Positions 50,420 through 63,100 of a DNA stretch of 64,000 nt are shown here, piece by piece; position 1 is the stretch's first letter; every line of letters begins with the position of its first letter. The DNA lies in NCBI GenBank assembly GCA_964036275.1, contig OZ038436.1, forward strand, positions 12,799,904 to 12,863,903, read 5' to 3'. Position numbers and translations under genes: made by a program. Under the pieces are notes generated by a model, which saw only the letters and a program-made list of their open reading frames with translations, was not told the origin of the DNA and searched no databases. The DNA is from Litoditis marina. Its lineage: Eukaryota; Nematoda; Chromadorea; Rhabditida; Rhabditidae.

Positions 50420-50810
50420 TTTTTTTAGTAATTCCCTCAGGGTTACAGCTAATGGCTGGGACTCCCGTTTGATCTCTTTGCACTCACAATTCCCTTCGGT
50501 CGGATTTGAAAAACTAATGTTTTGTTGTGTACACATTGTTGCGCCTTCGTTCAGTTGTATATAGCACATTATTATTATTTTAAACATTTGAATGTTGACG
50601 TTGTTTATGTTACAATAATAAAATTTTCGGAAATGTCACACAAACTAGAAATATGAGCAAGATTTGGCAAAAAATGACTATTTTTCACAACAAAAGCACA
50701 AATGTTTCCTATTATGGTACATTTAATATACATGGTTAAAAGAATACTCTACAATTATGGCACAGTAAATGCAGTCTAGTCTATGGCACAGTTTTCTATA
50801 GATTATGTAT
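50420..50810. other. Convergent spacer between ELOF1 and AGL
   Basis: 391 bp between two stop codons facing each other. Holds both 3'UTRs: AATAAA for ELOF1 on the plus strand and a variant ATTAAA for AGL on the minus strand at 50722-50727. Confidence 0.5.
50617..50622 (+). terminator. Polyadenylation signal of ELOF1
   Basis: AATAAA about 200 bases after the ELOF1 stop, the first canonical hexamer downstream. Confidence 0.6.
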
Positions 50811-53800
50811 TTAGTCGGTACTAGCCAAGATGCACACTTCGAGTACGCTCCCTACTGACCACGCCTGGGCTGGACAGCTTCCTGGACAATGCTCGCCGTT
50901 CTCCTGGGTCAACTCAGGCAGAGATAGCCATTTTGATTTCTGAAAGAGAACCTTCTTTACTAGCGAATAAGTATTCGAGATTTGGAACTAAGGGATCATA
51001 ACTAACGGACAATCCCTATTTTCGAAGTTTGCAAGAAGTTAGTAAAAAATAAAGTGATTGCAATCGACTAACTTTTATATGACGATAGTAGTTGCCTAAT
51101 CTCGACTGAACTTCTTTCTTGGCATCATTGAGGTAAGCCCCGCCCAACAATCTGCCAATTGACAGACGCGCCTTCAGGTAATATCCAGCTACCCAGACCC
51201 ATTCCTGTAATAAAAACATGTGCTGCACATTTGAATAATGCAATTAGCGAATGAAAGTCTTAATTATTTCGGCATATTCAGGGCAAAAATCTGATCGAAC
51301 ACTCAGTATGAGACAATCTGAGTACAATGTATACTTTACCTATAGGTGAAATTTCTTACCGGGCCTTGGTGATAGTTCCAGCCTTTCGCAGTCTTTTTCT
51401 CGACACCATCGTCATCATTGTTATAGAATCCACAGTAAGCCCAATCGCTGCAAGATAATGAAAAATCCGATGCTTATTTATCCAGTCAACAGTTCTTGAC
51501 ATGGTCTACGAAAGTTCGAATCACAGCAACGTTCAAAATAGAATAGAATAAAAAGAAAGAACTTGGCAGTACCAACACAGCATTTTCCCCAGTAACATAG
51601 AGACTGCGGATTACTTGAGCTCACCTAGGGTCAAGAGTTTTGATGCCCAGTGGACCAAGTAGATGATCTTTAGCCATGTCCAGTGCTTTCCACGCATTCA
51701 ACGGAGTCATGATTTCGGGATGCTAGAATGTATCATCAGTCGCAAGGAGCTTTGAAACTTTTATTTAAATCGAACTTCCAACTTCTGGGTAATCAGATTG
51801 ATTGGCAGGTACATTTAACTTCCTCGAGTTCCAATATTTCTTAGAGAGAACAATTCATTAGAACAAACTTAGAAAAGAAAACATGGTTCAATTTCCAAGT
51901 TATAGCATTTCAACTCACTGCGGCAAGTGCGATGACGAAATTACATCTGAGTTGGTAGTCGGTATATGGGATACTGGAGCCGACAGTATCCTTCAGAATG
52001 TTCCGTTTGTTAACAAACTCGTCGTTGCACTCCGGCGCGACGAAGAAAGAACTTTCGAAATTATCGGTTATACGAGTTGCCCAACTACTCCATGTCCAAT
52101 GAGTTTCTCCTATAAAATGTATCATTGGAGTATACTTTGTTTCAGCCAACCGTGAATACTTATGATGCCTGATTGATTTGTCTCCGAATCGGCTGGCTTT
52201 CTGATATGTTGTTATTGGTAGTATAACTGGTTGTTGAACGTTTGAGTAAGAAAATACAATTTTTAAGTTTTGACCAAAATGCGTCCCCTAAAAAATCACA
52301 TGAGTGTCCCCAAAAAATGCATCTTGCTTGTTCGTGGTAAATGGAAATTTAAACCGGTAATAAGCGAGGCTCCGCGAATACTATAAATGACAACCAGCTG
52401 CCTCGATAAATGAGTGGGACATACAATATATTGCACATAGAACAACACAACACAGCTTCCAAATTCAGATATAAACCTAACCACTTCGTATGATCGTTCT
52501 GTAGTAAACTTGGAACAGCTTGGACAACAACAAAGAACATTGATGTTTTACCCTCCCCTTTCTGATTTGCCGTGGAGGGTGGTCAAACTTCAATTCATCA
52601 ACATAATCGAACGTACCATCGATGACCCCGTCACATTTGACCAGTCCCTTTGAATGCCAGTCAGCCAGAGCAGAGAGAGTGACCGCAGCAAGAGCTTGCA
52701 GTTCAACGGCAGCCCCGTCGCGAGCAGTGGCTGGTTCCCCTCTATTACCAGCCTGAAACAAACTAATATCAATTTGAAGCAGCTTATACGATGTAAATTG
52801 CTCTATGCCGCTGTATTTGTAGTTTGATCCTATAAACGATCGAAATTTGAAAATTCTGGCTTGTGGTGGACTCCTTAAGATCGTTAGTTATATTGTTGAC
52901 ATTAAACATTCCGTGAGTTCTCCGGCCCTAGGAAATCCAACTAAAAGTCAGCATATCGAAAAAACATTCTTCAACCTCGTGATAGGCTTAACCATAAAAT
53001 CGGCACTATACCGAGCTTCATTGACAGTAGGACATATGCCTGCAAAGTTTGACGGAACATGAGAAAGTCAGATAGATTGACGTACTGAGCTATGGCAATC
53101 GAATTATCGAATGGTGAGTGTAAACGCTACATAGTACGAAAGCTTCAGCAAGTTAGCAGCCAAATGTATACGTCTAGAATAATAGCGGCATTAACGCACC
53201 TCGGATGCACTGTTCAACAACATGTCCCATTCTCTCTCAACTTCACACAGTCTTTTTTCCGTCAAATAATTAGGTTGTCAGTCACCTTTTCACTGCTTCC
53301 CATTTTGTCCATCCATGTTCCACAATTCCAACGATTTCCTCCATAAACGAGGCCAGAAGCACGATCGACCCAGACTCTAACATTGAAACCTACAAACATA
53401 CCATATCAACAGTGGACTATGACAATCAACTTTACAAATGGACGGGAATTGATACGAGTGATTCACAGGTACAAACTCAGCGTAAAAAAATAGATTTTTC
53501 CATACAAAAAATTTACCCCGTAATAGGGGATGTGGCTCTAAATAACTCTTTCGGGTTAATATCTCTCCTCGAGTCTACATTACTCATTTTCTCAGACGTG
53601 AAATAAACATGATAGAACATTATAGACAGAACCTTCGTCTTTCATGTGCTCATCGATTTGTGATCCTGCGTTACGTTCGCGGTAGGATATACCCACGAAG
53701 TGTCGTTGAAGTGCTTCTACCATGACATCGATCAACGGTTGCTCCTAGATAAAATACGAACTATGAAGCATCCGAACACAAACCATGAAAAAACATGATG

Positions 53801-56800
53801 ATAAAAGTGACCGAAGTGTGATTGAGATAAGATTATACAGTAACACATCTGTTTCATGGATATCCAATCCATCACGACCTATTCATGATTTTTTTTTCAA
53901 TTCTTCAATTTCTACCATACGAAATTGAATACACTTGGTTCATTTTGGCTATCAATGGGAAAATAATTAGTATTCTTCGAATACAGATCCACCGCATATT
54001 GATTATGCCTGTGCCTGGTATAACATACGGGGAAGAGCACAGACAAGACAGAGTTCGACAGACTATACACGCTTACAACTTTCGTGCCGTCTTTTAGTTG
54101 ATCTTGTTATTCATAACTGTCCCTACAAACATTGTAGATAAAGCTACTCTGTCTCGCGACGATATGTCTGCGTCTCTCACTCTCTCGCTTGTAGTTTGGT
54201 CAGATCCTGCTCTGTACACGCTTTGTCAATGTATTTGAACTTGGGGAATCGGAACATTCGGCGACCTCGGCAGGATCTGTTCGCCGAAAAAAAGTCCTGA
54301 ATTCTTGTTCTCCAAAATAACAAACCATTAGTGAACGTAGTTATATGAATGTGCCCAGTAAAAGATGAACCCAAAAATCGTTTCGACCCTGATTCAAGAC
54401 GATTTTTGAGTTCATCTTTTACTGAGCACATTCATATAACTATAACATCCAAAACGTAATAGTGACACAATATATTATGTTCAAATGAATAACCTAATAC
54501 ATTAGTGAACAGATCAGGATCAGATACAAACCTCTTCTCCCTCTCCATAAACAGAGTCATCGTTGGGATAGATTCTGCGGACAGGATTCTTCAAAATCTG
54601 GTGGCCACTGGGAGCCGTTTCAACGTATCTCACAATGGAGTAGAGCCAGAACCAGACCGCATCGCGACAGTTGTACCTCGCACCTAGAATAGAAGTGGGT
54701 TATGATGTTCCCACAGTCCTAACATTTTGAATAGCATACGTTTGCGTACCGCGTACTTATTCACTCCACTTCACATAATGATACATACTGATCTTAGAAA
54801 TTCCAATAAACCGCAACCATTGTTCAATGTCACTATTAGAGTATTATAGATGCATGATGCAACATCCCTGACTATATTTGGAAAAAGAAACAAGCCACAG
54901 AGAAACAACTGAAGAAGCTTATTTTGAATCGAACCTTGTCCCTCAGCAAGCAGGTTCGGAATCAGCCCATGTCTCAATGCTCCAGCGAATGAGATGATGA
55001 TGTTTCTGTAAAAGATCAATATTAAAGAACCAAGTAACACAGAACTTATTTCGGCTAAAACAAAAAAGTGGGTGGGGGGGGGGGGAGTAAAATAGTCCCC
55101 AGCTCTACTACGGACATACTCTGACGGAACGATCGATTTTTAAGAGAAGTCTTTTTAACCGTAACTCGAACTAAGCACATTTGTTTCAGAACCCAGATAA
55201 CATCGGAAAACCACATAATAAAACGCTACATTTTCCATAAACCAACAGGAAGGCTAGGCCTCATTCACTTTAATCGCATTTTTCCTCCTGAAGTGAGTGC
55301 CACATTACTTGAATGCTAATTTAAATAAATATATTTCGATCCATATATCATCGATACCTCGCATCATCGAATCTGGCTGCAGCTAGGAGGCAGCCGGGTA
55401 GTGCTATGAACGTATCGCGACCCCAGTTTCTCCAAATACCAGTGGCGAAGTGAGGCAATCCTGCAAAATTGATATACTACAGCTTATATTGAAAACTGTT
55501 GTGCAGAAAAGTCGAAGAATGTAGGATTCCTGAGGAGATAATTGACTACCTTCTATCTCTGGAAATGTGTTTCGTGTTAATTGGTCTACACTTACTGAGA
55601 AATTTTGAGAATGGTACTTCCAACTTTTGGAAGCTTTCTTTTGTTGATAAATCATTTCTACCACTCAAACTTTGAGTCACCGCCTGAATCTCGCGTATTA
55701 TGAGGCGTATTGTTCCGTTTACACAGAAAACGACGTTAATCTAATGAATCGTGGATAACTGAGAAGTAGATCAAGAACCGCACCCGCCGCCAGTGAAGAA
55801 GGGTATTCGTCCTGTAGTTGAAGACTTTTCGGGACGGGCGCCAGGCCACCCCCTGGCACGTAGCCAACAAAAGAGACAGACGAAACAATCAACGAGCGAA
55901 TCAATGTCGACGATTTCGAGAAGCTACTGTAACAATGCAAAACGGTCAACCACATTCAAAGGTAGACTTTGTTGATTCATTGAATCACCCGTTTATCTTT
56001 GAATTGAAGGATTCAATTATCCTTGTTTCAACAGAAGTCACATTCACTGGTGAAAACCCCACATATCACCCAGTTTTGTATTTTAATTATCTACAAAACA
56101 CACTTAATTTTCTATCAATTTCTGTGAAAACAAAGTTTCCTAATGGAAAAACACCTTCGTCCTCCGTATTCCTGTCTTTTTTGAATGAATGAAATCACGA
56201 TGGTGAAAACAGCACCAGATGCGGGTGGAAATATATCTCCAGCGCTTAGCTATAAGTCTTGACGCCCAATAAAATAAAAACAAAACACTCAAACAAAGAA
56301 CCTCAAAAGTAAACTCACGGAGCTAGCTTCAAGAGGAGTGCGGACCGTACTTTTCTGTACAGGTAAGAGGTTATGTACTCGAAATAGCAGGGTCGTAGGT
56401 AGTACGGAATATTATTCAGTAATCGCATCAGATGACCAAACGGCTTCGATATCTAGAGCAGATCATAGTATTTAACAAACACAATATATCAGTCTTTTTA
56501 ATTTCATGAACACTGTTCAGGTATCAATCCTCAAGACAGGAACATTACTTTCACCACAATTTCGAAATCGACAAAAGTGAGCCAGCCTACGTTTGAAAAA
56601 TGAGTGCATCAATTCCACCGTTACTATTAAACACATAACGGAGTCTTAATAGTGCATTTGCAAAATCTGGGCAATGTTGGTTTGATTAACAGCCAGGGTC
56701 CGGTATTTGGCAGAAACCATACATAGCCAAGGGTATATATTTCCCAACGGCAGCAAAATCTCGTGAAAAGTACTCTTCTCGAGCGTATAAGGAATTTTGA

Positions 56801-57052
56801 CCAGAAAAGTCAAATGATGTATGTTTTCACCACACAGTTGACATGTTTGCGGGATCAAACCTTAGCCGAAGCTGCCGAAGCGAGAAAATACAACTAACCG
56901 GCTTCAATCCGTCGTACTTCTCCAAGCGCGTGACCAAATACTGTGGCAGCCATGTTCCTTCTCGCAGGTTTCCACACAACGGATGACCGAGATCGTTGTT
57001 CTCACGAATGTGGTCGAGGATAGGCATCACTCCTTCAGAAACAAAGTTGAGT

Positions 57053-57130
<78 letters not shown>

Positions 57131-60100
57131 GAGAAAGAGGGATATTTTCCAATTACTTATTAATTGAGAAATAGTTGAGAAAATTTTAAAAGAAAGCTCT
57201 TGCTACATGAAAAATAAATTTTGCTTTTCAAAAAATGGACCTAATAACTGCGTCTGAAACTACATGAACGTTGTGACAATATCAAAATTTACTCACCTTC
57301 TAGTCCACAGTACACAAACTTTCCATAGTTGGGTAGGTCATAGGCCCCTTGCTGAATGTTCGCAGACTCTTCGCCCTCACAACAGAACAACAGGCGATTG
57401 AAGTTTTGCAGGGTTATCGCTGAGAGGCTGTCTTCCAGTTCTACGAGAAACAAAGTCATACACCAGTAAAGTTGTTCGAATAGTCGAAAAAAGGAAAAAC
57501 GGACTACATTTTTTTGCCGAAAAGAAGCCATTCGGTCTACGTTTGATGAAAAATCATAAATTTTCACGTGATAACATCTGAAAACAAACTACTGTTTGTC
57601 ACTTAGTCGGACCTCACTGGTGTTTGACCAAAGTGTAATGTACAATTGTGGAAACCTGACGACCATGAAATTTGCATAAAACTCCATCCCTCCTAAACTA
57701 GACTAAAAAAATCCAAATCAATGATCTTCAAACTAACCTTTTCTGAACGATGGATTCTTTTCATTGACAATGGATCGGACTTGCGCAACAGTATTTTCGT
57801 GTACATCGGAGAGGCGAACCCTTAAAAAAGTGAACATTCAAAGATCGATTTACTAGAGAACAGTCACGTTGAAACACGTGCTCAGTACTTCAGTTCTAAT
57901 TGATAGGCTGAACCATATACAATTCAATCTCAGACAAGCTCAGACAGCGAAATAAATGGGAAACAACTGAATATTATCCAAAGCTTAAAGATAAATCGGT
58001 TATTAACGATAAAAAGATAAAATAGCCTAAATCGGTTCACGTAAAAAGCCCAACAAAACTCACAACTAAGCTATACTGTCAGTCGGTTGCATAGTCACGT
58101 GAAACATGTTAAACACAGCAGAACTCTGAAACGTGCAGAGACAAAGTGTGCGATGTCTCATTAGAATGCTAACTTTACGTGACTATTCGATTGACTTCTA
58201 GTATATTTACTGTTGCCTGGGCGAAAAAAACGTTATAGGGAGATTCTTACTTGAAGCCGATAACAGCTCCGGCGGGGAAATTGGTGAGTTCAATATGTCC
58301 ATCCTGGCTACCGTGTACAGTACACATGTGAGCATCAGCTGCGACGTGTTGGCGGATCTTCACCGGATGCGACGAGAGACCGAGAAGGGTCGACTGCGAT
58401 TCTGCAAAAACTTGTTTTCTCACATATTTATTCCTTTATTCGCCTTTTTTTTGTTATTTATGTAACAATTGTGAATGAATACCTGTATAAACAATATGAG
58501 CCCTAGTCATCTAACAACCTTGTAAAACTGTCATTGTTTCACTGCGACTCTGCATAAACATGGCAGTGGCGAAGAACAAAAAAAAGCTACAATTCCGCAC
58601 GGCATTCTGCTTTCGTAGAATTTCACTCAATGAGATGTGACGAATAGCAAAGTCCGTGACGCATGAGATACTACTGTAGATTTCGAAAATATTTGAAATT
58701 GGCGGTCAAATTCTCGCTGCTCCACACTGGTTCACGCGAGCCGCTGGCTCAGGTCTGTGCTTCGCGAGGCATTTCGAAGAAAAACATAATAAAACCCTCA
58801 ATGGATAGATCGCGTTCGGCTGTCGGCAATCAGAATCGAAAGCTAGAAAAGTTTGAAATCACATTAACAACTTACCACTATGACCTACGGACACTTCGCT
58901 CATGCTCATTTCGAACAAAACTTCTTCGAGGACCCCTGAAAAGATGATCGTCTCAGTTTATTACACTTAGAACCAGAATAATCAGCAACTAATTTACAAA
59001 TTCCTATTCAATTCGAAGTAGGACCAAAACAGAGATAAATAATTGTTCAAACTGATCGCCTGGTTTTTAATTCAAATTCACAATGCCGGAAGTAGCCCTG
59101 GCGAATATGAACGAAACAAAAACAAACAAATGAACTTACCCCCAATGGGGATATGTTTCAGATGAACCCTGCCATTATTCATCCCATTTCTATCGAATGT
59201 TGTGTGCGATATCACTATGACAGTAGAGTGAGTGATGGGATTGTGTCTGGTTATTCCAACTACGTCTGGATTCATTTGGTCGACGAAAACCTGAAGAAAT
59301 AAACACCGGTAAATCATAGAACACTACCGTAACCGCCAACATGATATAGTTATAGTTAGTGAGATATATTCTAGAAGATCAGGCCATTGAACTTGCCATG
59401 TTATGCTCCACGACAATTTCTTCGATTGATTGATAAACTGATTTGAGATAACACACATGTAAACAAAACAAATTTCCCTCATATTCCATTTTGATTAATA
59501 TTATCATTTCACTTTAATAGGTGGAAATAAAACTGTCCTTCTGACAGGTCTTGAGACACTCTAAAAAGAGCTTTTCAGAAGCCTCGCACCTGTGTATAGC
59601 CTTCGTGAGCCAGTTTGACGTGTAGATCGTTGAGAATTTTTCTAGCAGCAATGATGCCAGCATTACTATCGACTTCTGAATCCCAAACAGCATAGGGTCG
59701 CGTTTCTTCCACAACGTGAATCTACAATGTTTATATGGTACAAAACAAACTGAGTCATGAAGAGAAGTACTCTGTTAAAAAATAATCGGACATAGTGGTG
59801 TAAACATTGAACGGACCGATTTTCATATGAGCAAAAAAGCTGTTGAAATAATTGTAGAGTCAGATTGTTTCGTTATAACAGGAGCCACCTCCTACCACCA
59901 CCCTCTACGTACAGTATTTCTACAGTTTTTATAATGTGTTTAATGTTCAATTAGAATAGAAATGTGTCAAACAGATGAACTGGGATGTACACTTGTATTT
60001 TTATAAAAATACGATTTGTAGGATATAGTGGTGGATCATCTACTGATGAGGGCAGTCCACCGGCGTCTCGATTAATGCCCGAAACGCCATAGGTAACTGT

Positions 60101-63100
60101 GTTTGCTAGAATGAATTAAACTTATTTTAGCGAAATAAATTTTGTTTTAACAAATAATTTTCTTATAGACTATAACAAATGTGTATATTATTCGACTGAC
60201 CGCGTGAGGAACCAACTCGTCGTAGCCTCTGGTTGAGCCAACGGCACACGAAGCCATCGACAACATCGCTGCAGTTGGCATCAGATCGTACACCGATCTG
60301 GTCTGAAAATGAAGAGTTCTATTTTTAACCGGGGTTTTTGGTAAACCCTTTTCAGGTTATCTGAGTAGGTTAACCAGCTCAAAGGTTGACCGCTCTGAAA
60401 AATAGAGCCGCTTGAAACATACATCACACATCGCCTAGAATCTGGAAGTTAGAGAGATGGTTCTCAACAGACCAGAAAAAGCTACGGATCGCGCTAGCTG
60501 AAACGTTCACAGTATAAATTCCAACTATTTTCAACATACATGTCGTGTTTCTGGTTCGTATATTACAGATATCAGTCTCCGTCGTGCGCAAGAAAAGGTG
60601 AGAATCTGACGATAGAACAAAAAAACATGAAACATAATTATAGAGTGCCTCATTTCATAGCCCATAGGGCTTATGTTGCCCTATACCGCTGTATTTGTAG
60701 TTTGATCGCGTTGCTTTTCGGTCGCAATTCGTGAAGTAGGGCGCGTATCGAGATCAAACTAGAAACTGATTTTCCCTCCCTATAGTTGTGCAATGAATAA
60801 CGTCGCGTACCTTGATTGGAGACGGGTTGTCATGACTTTGATCGAGAAACAGTCCGTGAGCCACAATGGCAGGGGCCATGCGCACCGATTTCTGTATCAT
60901 GGCACCCACACTGTCGCCACCGTATCTAAACAGTCGAATCATGCCCAAACACATAGTTCCAACACAAACATATATTTGTATAATTTGTATTGTAAAGAAG
61001 ACATTTACAAGCAGATAACGGAGAATACTATTTCACGTTTCCTTCATAAATGATCAAAATGACCCAAAATAACATATTCAATTCGACCCATCACCCATAT
61101 AAGGCCACTCAACTTTTTTGCAGAGAACAATACGAAAATGCTTACATACCTATAAACAAGGCGACCTTGTTCATGACTGTCGTTTGCCGATTGTGCTTCT
61201 GAAATGCAGATACCACTAGAAAAAAAACTTATTCAACGATAAGATAAACCAGAAAATTATTATAGTCGTCGCCAACGGAAAGGCTGGTATTGTATATCAA
61301 ACTTTCCGCTGTGTACGGACACATGTCTTCGATTCCAAAGCTTTCGGAGCGTCTGCTCATGTCGCGTAGTGGTTAGCGCCCAGCTACAAAACTTTTGCTC
61401 GCAGGTTCGATCCCGGCGACGGCGAGAAATAAAAATTTATTTTGGCACCCCCTATAAATAACTCTTCTGCTGGTTCGATACACTGATTGTATCATTTTCA
61501 CGCAGCCGATATGAGGATTTTGTAACCTAATCTACCGGATCCGGAACTGTTTATAAGATAACGTCTGAAAACCAACCACGAATCAGAGAAGATATTCCCA
61601 GTCTGTTCACGAACAAATTGTCTAGGTCTTCACTACCAGTGAACAGTTCGGCGAAGACATATAGATTCGGGCGAACTTCACGAGCGATTTTCAGCAGAAA
61701 CTGAAAAAAAGACTACCATACAAGACACAGAGCAATAGAAACTATTCTCAAACTTAACATCAACTCACCAATACGTTTTACAACAAGGTGGTGAAGAAAA
61801 GTAGCCTTGTGTCTCGAAACATAAACAAAACAAAAAACCCAATACCCGTTCCCACTTTAACAATGTCAAACTTCCTATTGTTGTAAAAATAACTTCTAAC
61901 CAACCTCTGCCACATGAATGGGAGTGCCGTGTGCGTTATCGATACGGAGACCATGGAACATTTCAGCGCACTTCTGACTGAAATACCAAGAATAAAATAA
62001 ACATGAAAAAAGTACAGAAATGGTTATGTTCATGTATTCTTTGTCGCCCCATACAAATAGCTAATAATCAATTAATTCAATTATATTGATAGAAGAACTA
62101 CAATTATAATCAATTTAAAAACACCAGACAGCCTGACACCTTAATAAACTCACGTATACTCTTTCATGTAATTCCAGAGGAATGGACTATCTTCTGGACA
62201 TTCTCCGTAGTTCAATTTGACCGAATCGCCCCAGCACACCAGCTGCCGGCGCAGATAGACCTACAAAAAAGCTGATAATGGGAAAGGACGTTGATTCAAA
62301 GCAGGACGATAATGTGGACCAATCCCGTATCATCGGTCCTTTAAACTGCAATTTAAAAATGTATTGCAGTTTAAAGGACTGAAGCGTTGCGATTGGACCA
62401 CATAATCGGTTAAGTCAAAAGCGATACACCACACGATGAACTTCACTTCGCTTTTTTGTAAACTCTGGCGTTCATCGAGTTCCAACCACAACTCAATTAT
62501 AGTCCTTTCTTATAGGATCTCTGTCTGGTAACAGTATGTGTCGTTTTGTGATCCAAATCAAATGCCATGTGAGGATGCTGTTTGAAAGGAATAAAGACAT
62601 ATTTATAATGGGTGTTTTTGTATATTTCTCTCCTTTCTCTTGCTCTCTCTCTGTCTGTCTAACCTGAGAGTCGCTGAGAGCAAAGTTTTTGAGAACATCA
62701 GCGCTCATGATCCATCCATTGAAGGCCATTAGATGTGATGCTTTCACTGGATCTTCCAGAAGGGTTTCGTCTTCTTCCCACGTCGTGTCAGCTGTCAGGT
62801 GCAGAAAATAGCTGAAAACTTGACCGTTTCATTATCGTTACTTTTCAATACTTCATCGAATCATGTGGTTCGATAGATATTCCTTCTTTTTTAAACGGAA
62901 ACTAAAATTGTGATAATTTCTAGTGATATATTCATATTTTCTACCTACTTCGTCCTATTCACAATTCAATTGTGTAACTGCAAAAAACCGCTTAGAGAAC
63001 CAATAGCTGAGATATTATGAATTTAGAATGTAACTTCGTTCCTCGATTTCGTTCTAAATACGTAAAAAAGAGCAAAAACCGGCATATTCCTTTTTCAATA

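Noticed and set aside
52552..52616. Extending the AGL exon 52617-52752 to a donor at 52552
   Set aside because: The phase would not match the next exon; the donor GATG/GTACGT at 52617 joins in frame and gives a normal alignment.
55818..56192. 124-codon plus-strand frame in AGL
   Set aside because: It overlaps an AGL exon in antisense and has no recognisable features.
61350..61430. Functional tRNA gene
   Set aside because: A and B boxes are good, but the acceptor and anticodon stems do not pair.
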